DNA of 7,689 bases from Deltaproteobacteria bacterium (GTDB lineage Bacteria; Myxococcota; Polyangia; Haliangiales; Haliangiaceae): assembly GCA_018262455.1 (NCBI GenBank), contig JAGSPR010000332.1, forward strand, positions 1 through 7,689, in the 5' to 3' direction. The position numbers and the translations under genes were made by a program. Positions 1-6,230 of the stretch are shown here, in pieces; the first letter of the stretch is position 1; the number at the start of each line of letters is the position of its first letter. Below the pieces are notes generated by a model, which saw only the letters and a list, made by a program, of their open reading frames with translations, was not told the origin of the DNA and did no database searches.

Positions 1-858
1 TTCTCCGCGGGATCGGAGCACGCCCTCCGGGTCGCCGTGCGACTGGCGGTGAGATCCCAGGCAGAGCTGGTGATCGCGCACGTCTGGCACGTGCCGGCCC
101 TGGCGTTCGCGAACGAGATGACGTTCCCGGCCGACACGTTGATGCGCATGATCGAGGACGACAAGCACGGCCTGACCGTGGCGCTCGGAGAGGCCAAGCG
201 ACTCGGCGCAGCGAGGGTGTCGACCCGCCTGCTGACCGGCGTGCCATGGGAGCAGATCACCGACACCCTGCAGGCCGAGCCGGCCTTCGATCTCGTGGTG
301 ATGGGGACCCACGGGCGAACCGGGATCACCCGGGTGTTGCTCGGCTCGGTGGCCGAGAAGGTCGTCCGTCATGCGCCGTGCTCGGTGCTCGCGGTGCGCG
401 GGCCAGGTGACGTGATGCCGTTCCGCCACGTGCTGTGTCCCGTCGACTTCTCCGAGAGCTCGCACAACGCAGTCGAGCTCGCCGCCACCCTCGTCGAGCC
501 CGGGGGGGCGGGGATCCAGCTGCTCCACGCGATCGAGCTGCCGACGGCGTATTCGCGCGATCCGTTGCAGGTCAACTTCGTCGTCGATCTCGACCGCCGC
601 GCGAGCGCCCAGCTCGAGACCTGGGCGTCGAGGCTCCACGAGGAGGTCGCGGTGCCGATCGTGACCCGGGCCACCAGCGGCAGTCCCGTGGCCCAGACGC
701 TCGCCGCGCTCGACGACGATCCCACGTTCGACCTCGTCGTCATGGGCAGCCACGGCAGGACGGGCGTGCAGCGCGTGGTGCTGGGTTCGGTCGCCGAGAC
801 GATCGTTCGCCACGCGCCGTGTCCGGTGCTGGTCGCTCGCGCGGCGCGGCTGAATTGA
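1..858 (+). CDS. Universal stress protein, tandem UspA domains (5' partial)
   Basis: The reading frame is open from base 1, and its first residues (FSAGSEHALRVA) match the start of a Usp domain just after the usual VDFS motif, so the true start lies upstream. A GTG at 37 is internal. About 285 residues are visible. Domain 1 covers roughly residues 1-135 and domain 2 residues 141-285, restarting with FRHVLCPVDFSESSHNA. Each domain ends with the ATP-binding signature G-x2-G-x9-G-S: GTHGRTGITRVLLGS near residue 102 and GSHGRTGVQRVVLGS near residue 249, followed by RHAPCxVL. Both sites look intact, so both halves should belong to the ATP-binding UspA/MJ0577 type rather than the non-binding type. 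Such proteins are cytoplasmic and are linked to starvation, hypoxia or redox stress; the exact role here is unknown. The gene converges with the methyltransferase-esterase gene. Confidence 0.95.
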   Translation, partial: FSAGSEHALRVAVRLAVRSQAELVIAHVWHVPALAFANEMTFPADTLMRMIEDDKHGLTVALGEAKRLGAARVSTRLLTGVPWEQITDTLQAEPAFDLVVMGTHGRTGITRVLLGSVAEKVVRHAPCSVLAVRGPGDVMPFRHVLCPVDFSESSHNAVELAATLVEPGGAGIQLLHAIELPTAYSRDPLQVNFVVDLDRRASAQLETWASRLHEEVAVPIVTRATSGSPVAQTLAALDDDPTFDLVVMGSHGRTGVQRVVLGSVAETIVRHAPCPVLVARAARLN

Positions 859-876
859 CGCGTCGTCCGGGACGCG
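859..876. terminator. Hairpin between convergent genes, possible bidirectional terminator
   Basis: A perfect inverted repeat (CGCGTC, 6-nt loop GTCCGG, GACGCG) starts directly after the Usp stop codon and lies in the 34-bp gap before the stop of the opposing gene. Position and symmetry suit a shared terminator. There is no T-tract on either side, so a canonical Rho-independent terminator is not supported, and a short GC palindrome can arise by chance in DNA this rich in G and C. Confidence 0.35.
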
Positions 877-892
877 CCTTGGGCGCCGCCTG

Positions 893-2899
893 TCAGGTCG
901 CGAACGGATGCTCGAGCGCCGGCGCGGCGACCTCGACGACCTGCAGTGGATCGATCGCCTGGGTCTCGTCGAACCACACGTACTCGTCGAACTGCGCCGG
1001 CAGGACGGCCTGGAAGTAGTGGCTCTGCAGCTCGGTCCCGGGGCGGTAGACCACGCCGATCGCGCGCTCGAGGCGAGGCGCGAACAGCTCGTCCCGGAGC
1101 TCGCGACGGGCCGGGTCGCGGAGGTGCAACAGGAACGCCGGCACCCCGGCATCGTGACAGAGCCGCTCGTAGCTGTCGGCGCGCGCCGGGCGGACCGTCA
1201 TCCGCTCCATCGAGCCGTCCCAGTCGTGCGCGGCGGCCACCGTCCCGTGATCGGTGCCGAACCCGACGTTGTACATCTCGGTGCCGAACGCCGCGCGGCA
1301 GAGCTGGCCGACGTTGTGCTCCCCGCGTGCGGACATCTCGGTCGCCGACGCATCCCCGATGTGCGAGTTGTGCTCCCACACCACGAGCTTCGCGTCGGGG
1401 CCGCGATGGGCGAGGATCGACTGCAGGGTCTCGAACATGTGCTGATCGCGCAGGTTCCACGACTGCTCGCCACCGTAGTACATGACGCGGTAGTAGCGCT
1501 CGGCCTCGGCTACGACCCGCGCGTTCTGCGCGGCGTCGAAGAACTCGTCGCCATCCTGTGCGGAGTACTCGATGCGTTTGGCGAGCAGCTCGCGCAGCAT
1601 CGCCACGACATCCTGCTCGCAGTCCTTCATCTTTCCGACGAGCGCGGCCCGGCCATAGGCCGCTGGATCGTCCTGCCATGGCGTGAGCCGGCCGTAGCGC
1701 TCGCGGGCCGCCACCGCCGCGATCGGATCGACGCGGTCGAGGTAGCGCACGACCTCGTACGCCGAGGTGAACAAGCTGTAGAGGTCGAGCCCCGAGAAGC
1801 TGACCTTGCGCTCCGGCGCCGCGGTCTCGGCGTTGTAGGCGCGCAGCCATTCGAGCAGCTCCTGGGTCTCGCGGTTGCGCCACATCCACGTCGGGAACCG
1901 CGAGAACGGCAGCCAGACGCGCTGCCGCGGTGGCTTGCCACGGACGTAGCGATCGACGACCGAGGCATCGGGCCAGTCGGCTTCGACCGCGACGGCGCGG
2001 AACCCGTGCCGCAAGATCAGCTGCTGGGTGATCCGGGTCCGCATCCGATAGAACTCCGACGTCCCGTGCGTGGCCTCGCCGAGCAGGACCACGCGGGCAT
2101 CTCCGATCCGCTCGAGCAGCCCCTCGATCGCCGCATCCTCGATCCGCGCGATCGGTTCGGCGCATTCGGCGACCAGCTTCGAGATCAGCGCCGGACGCGA
2201 CGCTGGTTTCGGAGCGCGCGCGGGGGCGGGGGCGGGGGTTCGCGGGGGCACCGGCTCGGGCTCCCAGCCCTGTTCCCCGATCAGCGGCACGAACTGCACG
2301 GCGCCGAGATCCTCGCGATCGAGCTCGGTCGCGCTGCGCCGGATCACGCGCACCAGCTCCTGGGCGCGGCTGGTTCCCACGGGCATCACGAGCCGGCCGC
2401 CGACCGCGAGCTGGTCGACCAGCGCCTGCGGGACCTCCGGCCCACCCGCCGCGACGATGATCGCGTCGAACGGGGCGTGCTCCGGCCAGCCAAGCGTGCC
2501 GTCGCCACACCGGACCTCCACGCCGTGATAGCCGAGCCGCGCGAGCCGTTCCCGGGCGACCTCGGCGAGCTCGGCGTGGCGTTCGATCGTGTAGACGCGC
2601 GCGGAGATCGCCGCGAACACCGCCGCCGCGTAGCCAGAGCCGGTCCCGATCTCGAGGATCTTGTCGCCGGGCTGGAGCCGTGCCGCCTCCGCCATGAGCG
2701 CGACGATGTACGGCTGGGAGATGGTCTGCTCGGCCGCGATCGGGAGCGGCCTGTCGTCATAGGCGAACTCCGCGAGCTCGGCGGGCACGAACTGCTCGCG
2801 CGGGACCTTGGCCATCGCGGCGAGCACCCGCGGATCTGCCACGCCGCGGGCACGGATGTGGCGGTCGACCATGAGCTGACGCTTGCGTTCGGCGGTCAT
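893..2899 (-). CDS. Protein-L-isoaspartate O-methyltransferase fused to erythromycin-esterase-like domain
   Basis: This is a two-domain protein of 668 residues. Residues 1-211 are a complete isoaspartyl methyltransferase (PCMT), with an N-terminal MVDRHIRARGV segment, the active-site stretch TISQPYI (59-65) and the SAM-binding loop ILEIGTGSGYAAA (81-93). It transfers methyl from SAM to isoaspartyl residues in damaged proteins. A Pro/Ala-rich linker follows (about 213-236). Residues 240-668 are an erythromycin-esterase-family hydrolase with the family's catalytic regions present: GEATHG (274-279, Glu275 and His278), VEADWPD (305-311) and WEHNSHIGDA (508-517). Most chromosomal members of that family have no proven macrolide activity, so resistance should not be assumed. 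The ATG at 2899 is chosen because MTAERKRQLMVDRHIRARG matches the usual PCMT N-terminus. The frame is open to 3049, with another ATG at 2950, but that extension looks non-native. No strong Shine-Dalgarno is visible. The protein is predicted cytoplasmic, with no signal peptide. Confidence 0.93.
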   Translation of the reverse strand: MTAERKRQLMVDRHIRARGVADPRVLAAMAKVPREQFVPAELAEFAYDDRPLPIAAEQTISQPYIVALMAEAARLQPGDKILEIGTGSGYAAAVFAAISARVYTIERHAELAEVARERLARLGYHGVEVRCGDGTLGWPEHAPFDAIIVAAGGPEVPQALVDQLAVGGRLVMPVGTSRAQELVRVIRRSATELDREDLGAVQFVPLIGEQGWEPEPVPPRTPAPAPARAPKPASRPALISKLVAECAEPIARIEDAAIEGLLERIGDARVVLLGEATHGTSEFYRMRTRITQQLILRHGFRAVAVEADWPDASVVDRYVRGKPPRQRVWLPFSRFPTWMWRNRETQELLEWLRAYNAETAAPERKVSFSGLDLYSLFTSAYEVVRYLDRVDPIAAVAARERYGRLTPWQDDPAAYGRAALVGKMKDCEQDVVAMLRELLAKRIEYSAQDGDEFFDAAQNARVVAEAERYYRVMYYGGEQSWNLRDQHMFETLQSILAHRGPDAKLVVWEHNSHIGDASATEMSARGEHNVGQLCRAAFGTEMYNVGFGTDHGTVAAAHDWDGSMERMTVRPARADSYERLCHDAGVPAFLLHLRDPARRELRDELFAPRLERAIGVVYRPGTELQSHYFQAVLPAQFDEYVWFDETQAIDPLQVVEVAAPALEHPFAT
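2222..2248 (+). repeat. Four G5 tracts, G-quadruplex motif inside the linker coding DNA
   Basis: The + strand reads G5-C-G5-C-G5-TTCGC-G5, an exact match to the classic quadruplex pattern with very short loops. It lies in the DNA for the Pro/Ala linker (encoding P-P-R-T-P-A-P-A-P-A-R) between the methyltransferase and esterase domains. The G-rich strand is the template strand of that gene, so the mRNA carries the C-tracts. Whether it folds is not shown. Pro and Ala codons ending in C or G produce such tracts readily, so coding constraint alone may explain it. Confidence 0.6.
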
Positions 2900-2981
2900 G
2901 CTGGCGGTGGGAGCAAGCGCCGCGCCAACGTCGCATCGCGTCGTGTTCATTGGTGGTCCAGTTGATGAAGTAGCCAAGCGC
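2900..2981. promoter_or_regulatory. Divergent intergenic region, probable promoters for both flanking genes
   Basis: These 82 bp separate the divergent starts of the methyltransferase-esterase gene (left) and the uncharacterised gene (right). The stretch 2946-2972 is clearly less GC-rich than its surroundings, as expected for a promoter. No convincing -35/-10 pair was found: on the minus strand TTGGCT (2980-2975) is followed after 17 nt only by ACCAAT, a poor -10. The exact borders depend on the start codon chosen for each gene. Confidence 0.45.
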
Positions 2982-4163
2982 ATGCTGGATGCGAACACGG
3001 CGCGGGCCCGGGACCTGATGAATGGGTTTGCCGAACGAACCGGGCTCATTTCGGGATCGCAGCGGCGCTACCTGTGGACCGATGCCTTCGCGGTCTGCAA
3101 CTTCATCGGACTGGGGCGGGCCACCGCAGATCCGCAGTACGACGAGCTCGCGATCCGGCTCGTCCACGCCGTCCATCGCGTGCTCGGTCGCCATCGTGCC
3201 GATGATGCGCGCTCCGGCTGGCTCAGCGGCCTGCCGGAGGAGGCCGGGGAAGCGCACCCGACGCTCGGCGGGCTGCGGATCGGGAAGCCACTGCCGGAGC
3301 GGGCGGCGGGACAGCCGCTCGACGAGGACCTCGAGTGGGATCGCGACGGTCAGTACTTCCACTACCTCACCAAGTGGATGCACGCGCTCGATCAGCTGGC
3401 GCGCGCCCGCCACGAGCCCCCACTCCAGCTGTGGGCCCGCGAGCTCGCGGACACGGCGCACCGTCGGTTCACCCACGGAGTTGCCGGCACGCGGTCGAGG
3501 CGCATGTCCTGGAAGCTGAGCATCGATCTGACGCGTCCCCAGGTCCCGTCGATGGGACACCACGATCCGCTCGATGGCCTGATGACATGTCTCGAGCTGC
3601 AGAGCACGGCGGCGACGTGGGGCGGGGTGGTGCGCGGGCCTGACCTGGCAGACGCGATCGCGGACTTCGCGTCCATGATCGAGCCAGCGAGCCTGCCAAC
3701 CGCGGATCCGCTCGGCATCGGAGGGTTGCTCGTCGATGCCCATCGGCTCGCGCAGCTCGTCCAGGCCGGCACCCGCGGAGCCGATCCCGGGCTGCTCGAG
3801 GCGCTGCTCGCCGCGGCACTCCACGGGTTACGTCACTTCAGCGAGCTCACCGACCTCGCGGCCCCCGCGAATCGCCGGCTCGGGTTCCGGGAGCTCGGGC
3901 TCACGATCGGCCTCGCCGCGCTGGCGTCGATCGATCGGACGACCGTCTCCGTGGGAGCGCGCACGTCCTGCGCACAGCTCGACCGCTACGCGCATCTGCG
4001 GCGCGATGTCGAGGAGTTCTGGTGTCGCCCCGAGCACCGCAAGGCCCGGACGTGGATCGACCACGCGGACATCAACGACGTGATGCTCGCGACGAGCCTC
4101 GCGCCGGACGGCTTCTTGATCCGGCCGTCGGTGGCCCGGCAGGCGCAGTCACCACCGGGTTAG
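2982..4163 (+). CDS. Conserved-looking protein of unknown function, possibly an alpha/alpha-toroid fold
   Basis: The protein has 393 residues with no signal peptide and no membrane segment. I cannot assign a named function. Well-formed motifs include WTDAFAVCNFIGL (32-44), LGRHRADD (68-75), GGLRIGKPLPER (96-107), EWDRDGQYFHYLTKWMHALD (118-137), SIDLTRPQVPSMGHHDPLDG (180-199), DPLGIGGLL (242-250) and, near the C-terminus, HADINDVMLATSLAPDGFL (361-379). Paired helices rich in Trp, Asp and His resemble six-hairpin glycosidase-like or epimerase-like barrels, but this fold is inferred from pattern only. The ATG at 2982 is chosen because it avoids overlap with the divergent gene. An in-frame ATG at 2883 would overlap that gene's 5' end, and the ATG at 3018 (MNGFAERTGL), preceded by GGGA, is a real alternative. 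The stop codon overlaps that of the opposing DUF4389 gene. Confidence 0.88.
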   Translation: MLDANTARARDLMNGFAERTGLISGSQRRYLWTDAFAVCNFIGLGRATADPQYDELAIRLVHAVHRVLGRHRADDARSGWLSGLPEEAGEAHPTLGGLRIGKPLPERAAGQPLDEDLEWDRDGQYFHYLTKWMHALDQLARARHEPPLQLWARELADTAHRRFTHGVAGTRSRRMSWKLSIDLTRPQVPSMGHHDPLDGLMTCLELQSTAATWGGVVRGPDLADAIADFASMIEPASLPTADPLGIGGLLVDAHRLAQLVQAGTRGADPGLLEALLAAALHGLRHFSELTDLAAPANRRLGFRELGLTIGLAALASIDRTTVSVGARTSCAQLDRYAHLRRDVEEFWCRPEHRKARTWIDHADINDVMLATSLAPDGFLIRPSVARQAQSPPG

Positions 4164-4816
4164 CCATGCTGTGGATCGGGTGACGTCGGCTGCCCGACGA
4201 TCTGTGCGGTGGGCAGCCCGGGCCGCGCGACGTCCGCGAACGTGAACGGTGGATACTCGTCGACCAGCGAGGCCTGGTACGCGAGCAGGCGGATGCTCCA
4301 GCGCTGCAGGCCGACCAGGTAGTGGAACGCGCCCGGACCGACGCGCTCGGAGACCAGGATCGTCAGCGCGGCCCACAGCCACACGAACATCCCGAGCCAG
4401 CACAGGATCGCGAGGACGATGGCACTCGGGATGCCCGAGATCAGGCGCATCATCGCCGACCCCGGCGTCGGGTGCACGGTGGTGCGGTCGATCTCGAGCC
4501 GGACGGTCTCCTCCGGCGTGCGTCCGGGCAGCAACTCGGCGATCAGTCCCGCCCACGCGCTGATCGCGGCGAACCAGCGCAGCCCGCCGAGGATCCGCGG
4601 GCCATCCTCGGCGACGTAGCGCTCCGCGTCGGGTCGCGAGGTCAGCCGGATCGCGGCGAACGCCGGCAGGAACAGGTACGCGAACAGGAACACGGTTCCG
4701 AACGACAGCCCGAGCACGCCGAGCGCGAGGAACGTCACGACCCGGACCAGCAGCTGGGTGCGCGAGAATCGCGGCGGCGGCTCGATGCCGTAGTGCACGG
4801 GATATTCGGTGCTCAT
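4160..4816 (-). CDS. DUF4389 integral membrane protein
   Basis: The protein has 218 residues. It shows a hydrophobic region at about 24-56 (one or two membrane segments), a weaker one at 80-95, and a strong one at about 128-155. These are followed by the signature GAFHYLVGLQRWSIRLLAYQ (162-181) and DEYPPF (186-191), which is the characteristic end of DUF4389 domains. The function of DUF4389 is unknown; its members are inner-membrane proteins. The ATG at 4816 is the first possible start, because upstream in the same frame there is no ATG, GTG, TTG or CTG before the TPM gene's stop codon. No Shine-Dalgarno lies at normal distance, and a perfect hairpin occupies the leader. It is the last gene of the leftward cluster, 36 bp after the TPM gene. 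Its TAA overlaps the TAG of the convergent gene within the four bases TTAG at 4160-4163. Confidence 0.88.
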   Translation of the reverse strand: MSTEYPVHYGIEPPPRFSRTQLLVRVVTFLALGVLGLSFGTVFLFAYLFLPAFAAIRLTSRPDAERYVAEDGPRILGGLRWFAAISAWAGLIAELLPGRTPEETVRLEIDRTTVHPTPGSAMMRLISGIPSAIVLAILCWLGMFVWLWAALTILVSERVGPGAFHYLVGLQRWSIRLLAYQASLVDEYPPFTFADVARPGLPTAQIVGQPTSPDPQHG

Positions 4817-4818
4817 GT

Positions 4819-4838
4819 GCGATGCAGAGGTGCATCGC
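4819..4838 (-). promoter_or_regulatory. Perfect 8-bp hairpin two bases before the DUF4389 start
   Basis: On the minus strand GCGATGCA, loop CCTC and TGCATCGC form a perfect stem of 8 bp with a 4-nt loop. It ends 2 nt before the ATG at 4816. Upstream, 5 nt before the stem, lies GGAAGG (4849-4844), a good Shine-Dalgarno sequence. In linear RNA this is 27 nt from the ATG, too far to work, but with the hairpin folded the gap becomes about 7 nt. It could instead be an operator or an RNA 3' end of the TPM message, although there is no U-tract. The structure is seen in the sequence; the role is inferred. Confidence 0.55.
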
Positions 4839-4852
4839 GCATGCCTTCCGCG

Positions 4853-5575
4853 CTACCAGCTCCCGCGCGCGCCGCCACCCCCGGAACGGCCTCCGCCACC
4901 CCCGAAGCCGCCGCTGGACCCGCCGAATCCTCCCAGGCCGCCTCGCCCGCCGGTCCTGAGCAACCATGCCAGCAGCCAGAGCGCCTTGCGTGGGTGCGTG
5001 ATCGCGAAGATCAAGAACGCGACCGCTGCGAGCCCCCCCAGGATCAACGTGATCAGCGGCGGCGGCGGCTCGCTCGGTGCGCTGCCCGCGCCCTGGCCGC
5101 CTGCCCACGGCTGGCCCTCGATCGCGGCGAGCACCGCATCGGCACCGGCGGTCACCGCGCCGTCGCGATCTCCGGCTCTCAGCCGCGGCGCCATCACCTC
5201 TCGGATGATGCGCGAGGCGATCGCGTCGGGGATCTTGTCCTCGAGCCCGTAGCCGACCTCGATGTCGATCGTGCGATCGGTCGCGAACACGAACATCGCG
5301 ATGCCGTCATCGAAACCTTTGCGGCCCACCTTCCAGCTCGCGAACGTGCGCACGGCCCAGTCGGCGAGGTCCCCTCCTTCGAGCGTGGTTCCGATCCACA
5401 CGACGACCTGGTGGCCGGTCGCACGCTCGTATCCCTCGAGGCGCTGATCGAGCGCCGAGCGGACGTTCGGGGACAAGAAGCTGGCGTGATCCTCGACCCA
5501 TCGCGCCGGCGCGGGCGGGGTGGGGGGCGTGGCAACCGCGAGCGCCGCGAGGACGGCGAGCGCCGCGGTCGACAT
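4853..5575 (-). CDS. TPM-domain membrane-anchored envelope protein (YgcG type)
   Basis: The protein has 240 residues. An N-terminal hydrophobic segment (4-16) ending near AVA acts as a likely signal peptide, and a Pro-rich stretch follows. The TPM domain spans about 25-153 and includes WVEDHASFLS, VVVWIGTTLEG, GFDDGIAMFVFATDRTIDIEVGYGLEDKIPD and the IIREVMAPRLRAGDRDGAV region. A Pro-rich hinge (166-173), a membrane segment (about 174-192) and a second hydrophobic patch (197-206) come next. The Gly-rich tail ends in GGGGARGSW, the usual C-terminus of this group. The TPM domain should face the periplasm. TPM proteins have been tied to phosphatase activity in plants and to photosystem or membrane-protein maintenance, but the bacterial role is not settled. 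Its ATG overlaps the lemA stop by one base (TGATG), and AAGGTG (5589-5584) inside lemA lies 8 nt upstream, so translation is probably coupled. Confidence 0.93.
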   Translation of the reverse strand: MSTAALAVLAALAVATPPTPPAPARWVEDHASFLSPNVRSALDQRLEGYERATGHQVVVWIGTTLEGGDLADWAVRTFASWKVGRKGFDDGIAMFVFATDRTIDIEVGYGLEDKIPDAIASRIIREVMAPRLRAGDRDGAVTAGADAVLAAIEGQPWAGGQGAGSAPSEPPPPLITLILGGLAAVAFLIFAITHPRKALWLLAWLLRTGGRGGLGGFGGSSGGFGGGGGRSGGGGARGSW

Positions 5576-6183
5576 CAGAACTTCACCTTCGGCGGTACCT
5601 CACTGCCGGCCTTCGCGGCGAAGTAGGGCTTCTCGGAGAATCGGCCGCCGAAGATGCCGGCGATCACCGAGGTCGGGAAGCTCGCGCGTGCCGTATCGAA
5701 CTCACGCGCGGCCTCGTTGTAGCGCATGCGCTCGACCGTGATCCGGTTCTCCGTGCCCTCGAGCTGCGCCTGGAGATCGCGAAAGTTCTGCGTCGCCGTG
5801 AGCGTCGGGTAGGCCTCGGCAACCACGAGCAGGCGCGACAGTGCGCCGCCGAGCTGATCCTGCGCCTCCGCATAGTTCTTGAACGCTTCAGGAGTGGTCT
5901 TGACGTCGCGCGACGCCTCCAACCGGCCGACCCGGCTGCGCGCTTCGGTGACCGCCGTGAACGTGTCGCGCTCGAACGCGGCGGCGCCCTTCACCGTCTC
6001 GACGAGGTTTGGCACCAGATCTGCGCGACGCTGGTAGGCGTTCTCGACCTGCGCCCATTGCGCCTGCGCGGCCTGATCGAGCCGTACGAGCTTGTTGTAG
6101 GTTGCGACGCAGGTGCCTCCCAGCAGGAGGATCACCGCGACGACGCTGAGGGTGATGATGCCAGTCCTGCCAACGGTGCGCAT
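5575..6183 (-). CDS. lemA: LemA family protein
   Basis: The protein has 202 residues, the normal length for LemA. A single N-terminal membrane segment (about 7-24) is followed by the hallmark YNKLVRLDQAAQAQWAQVEN (29-48) and QRRADLVPNLVETVKG (51-66). A long helical region continues to SRLLVVAEAYP and QLEGTENRITVERMRYNEAA, and the protein ends with the usual GRFSEKPYF and PPKVKF motifs. The body is expected to be a helical bundle anchored to the inner membrane; the molecular function of LemA proteins is unknown. The ATG at 6183 was chosen over the open frame to 6339 because the upstream residues are Arg-rich, overlap the phosphatase gene and lack family similarity. No clear Shine-Dalgarno precedes it. 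Cys25 follows LGGT, which does not form a good lipobox. It sits 47 bp after the phosphatase gene and is coupled to the TPM gene. Confidence 0.96.
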   Translation of the reverse strand: MRTVGRTGIITLSVVAVILLLGGTCVATYNKLVRLDQAAQAQWAQVENAYQRRADLVPNLVETVKGAAAFERDTFTAVTEARSRVGRLEASRDVKTTPEAFKNYAEAQDQLGGALSRLLVVAEAYPTLTATQNFRDLQAQLEGTENRITVERMRYNEAAREFDTARASFPTSVIAGIFGGRFSEKPYFAAKAGSEVPPKVKF

Positions 6184-6230
6184 ACCGCGGGAACAGTGCA
6201 ACCGACGATCCAGGCCGTAAGGCCAGCCCG

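Noticed and set aside
893..2191. Macrolide resistance gene
   Set aside because: The domain belongs to the erythromycin-esterase family but is chromosomal in context, fused to a repair enzyme, and not surrounded by mobile elements; family membership alone does not show macrolide hydrolysis.
369..2510. Long minus-strand open frame (713 codons) in a second frame across the Usp and esterase genes
   Set aside because: It is Arg/Ala/Gly-rich low-complexity translation, overlaps two well-supported genes and has no domain motif.
908..2965. Long + strand open frame (685 codons) opposite the methyltransferase-esterase gene
   Set aside because: It is an antisense shadow produced by GC-rich third positions: its translation is rich in Arg, Asp and Gly without recognisable motifs, while the opposite strand encodes two clear enzyme domains.
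2900..3049. N-terminal extension of the methyltransferase-esterase frame to 3049
   Set aside because: The extra 50 residues have no methyltransferase similarity, would overlap the start of the divergent gene, and the ATG at 2899 begins at the usual PCMT N-terminus.
4869..4950. Repeated CCGCCACCCCCG blocks as a DNA repeat array
   Set aside because: They encode the Gly-rich tail that TPM proteins of this type normally have, so protein composition explains them.
4322..5626. + strand open frame (434 codons) opposite the DUF4389 and TPM genes
   Set aside because: Its composition (Arg, Asp, Gln, His, Pro) is that of antisense to hydrophobic and Gly-rich coding sequence; it spans two real genes and their junction.
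6213..6224. GGCC-GTAA-GGCC inverted repeat between the phosphatase and lemA genes as a terminator
   Set aside because: The stem is only 4 bp, is flanked by mismatches and has no T-tract; it is expected by chance in this composition.
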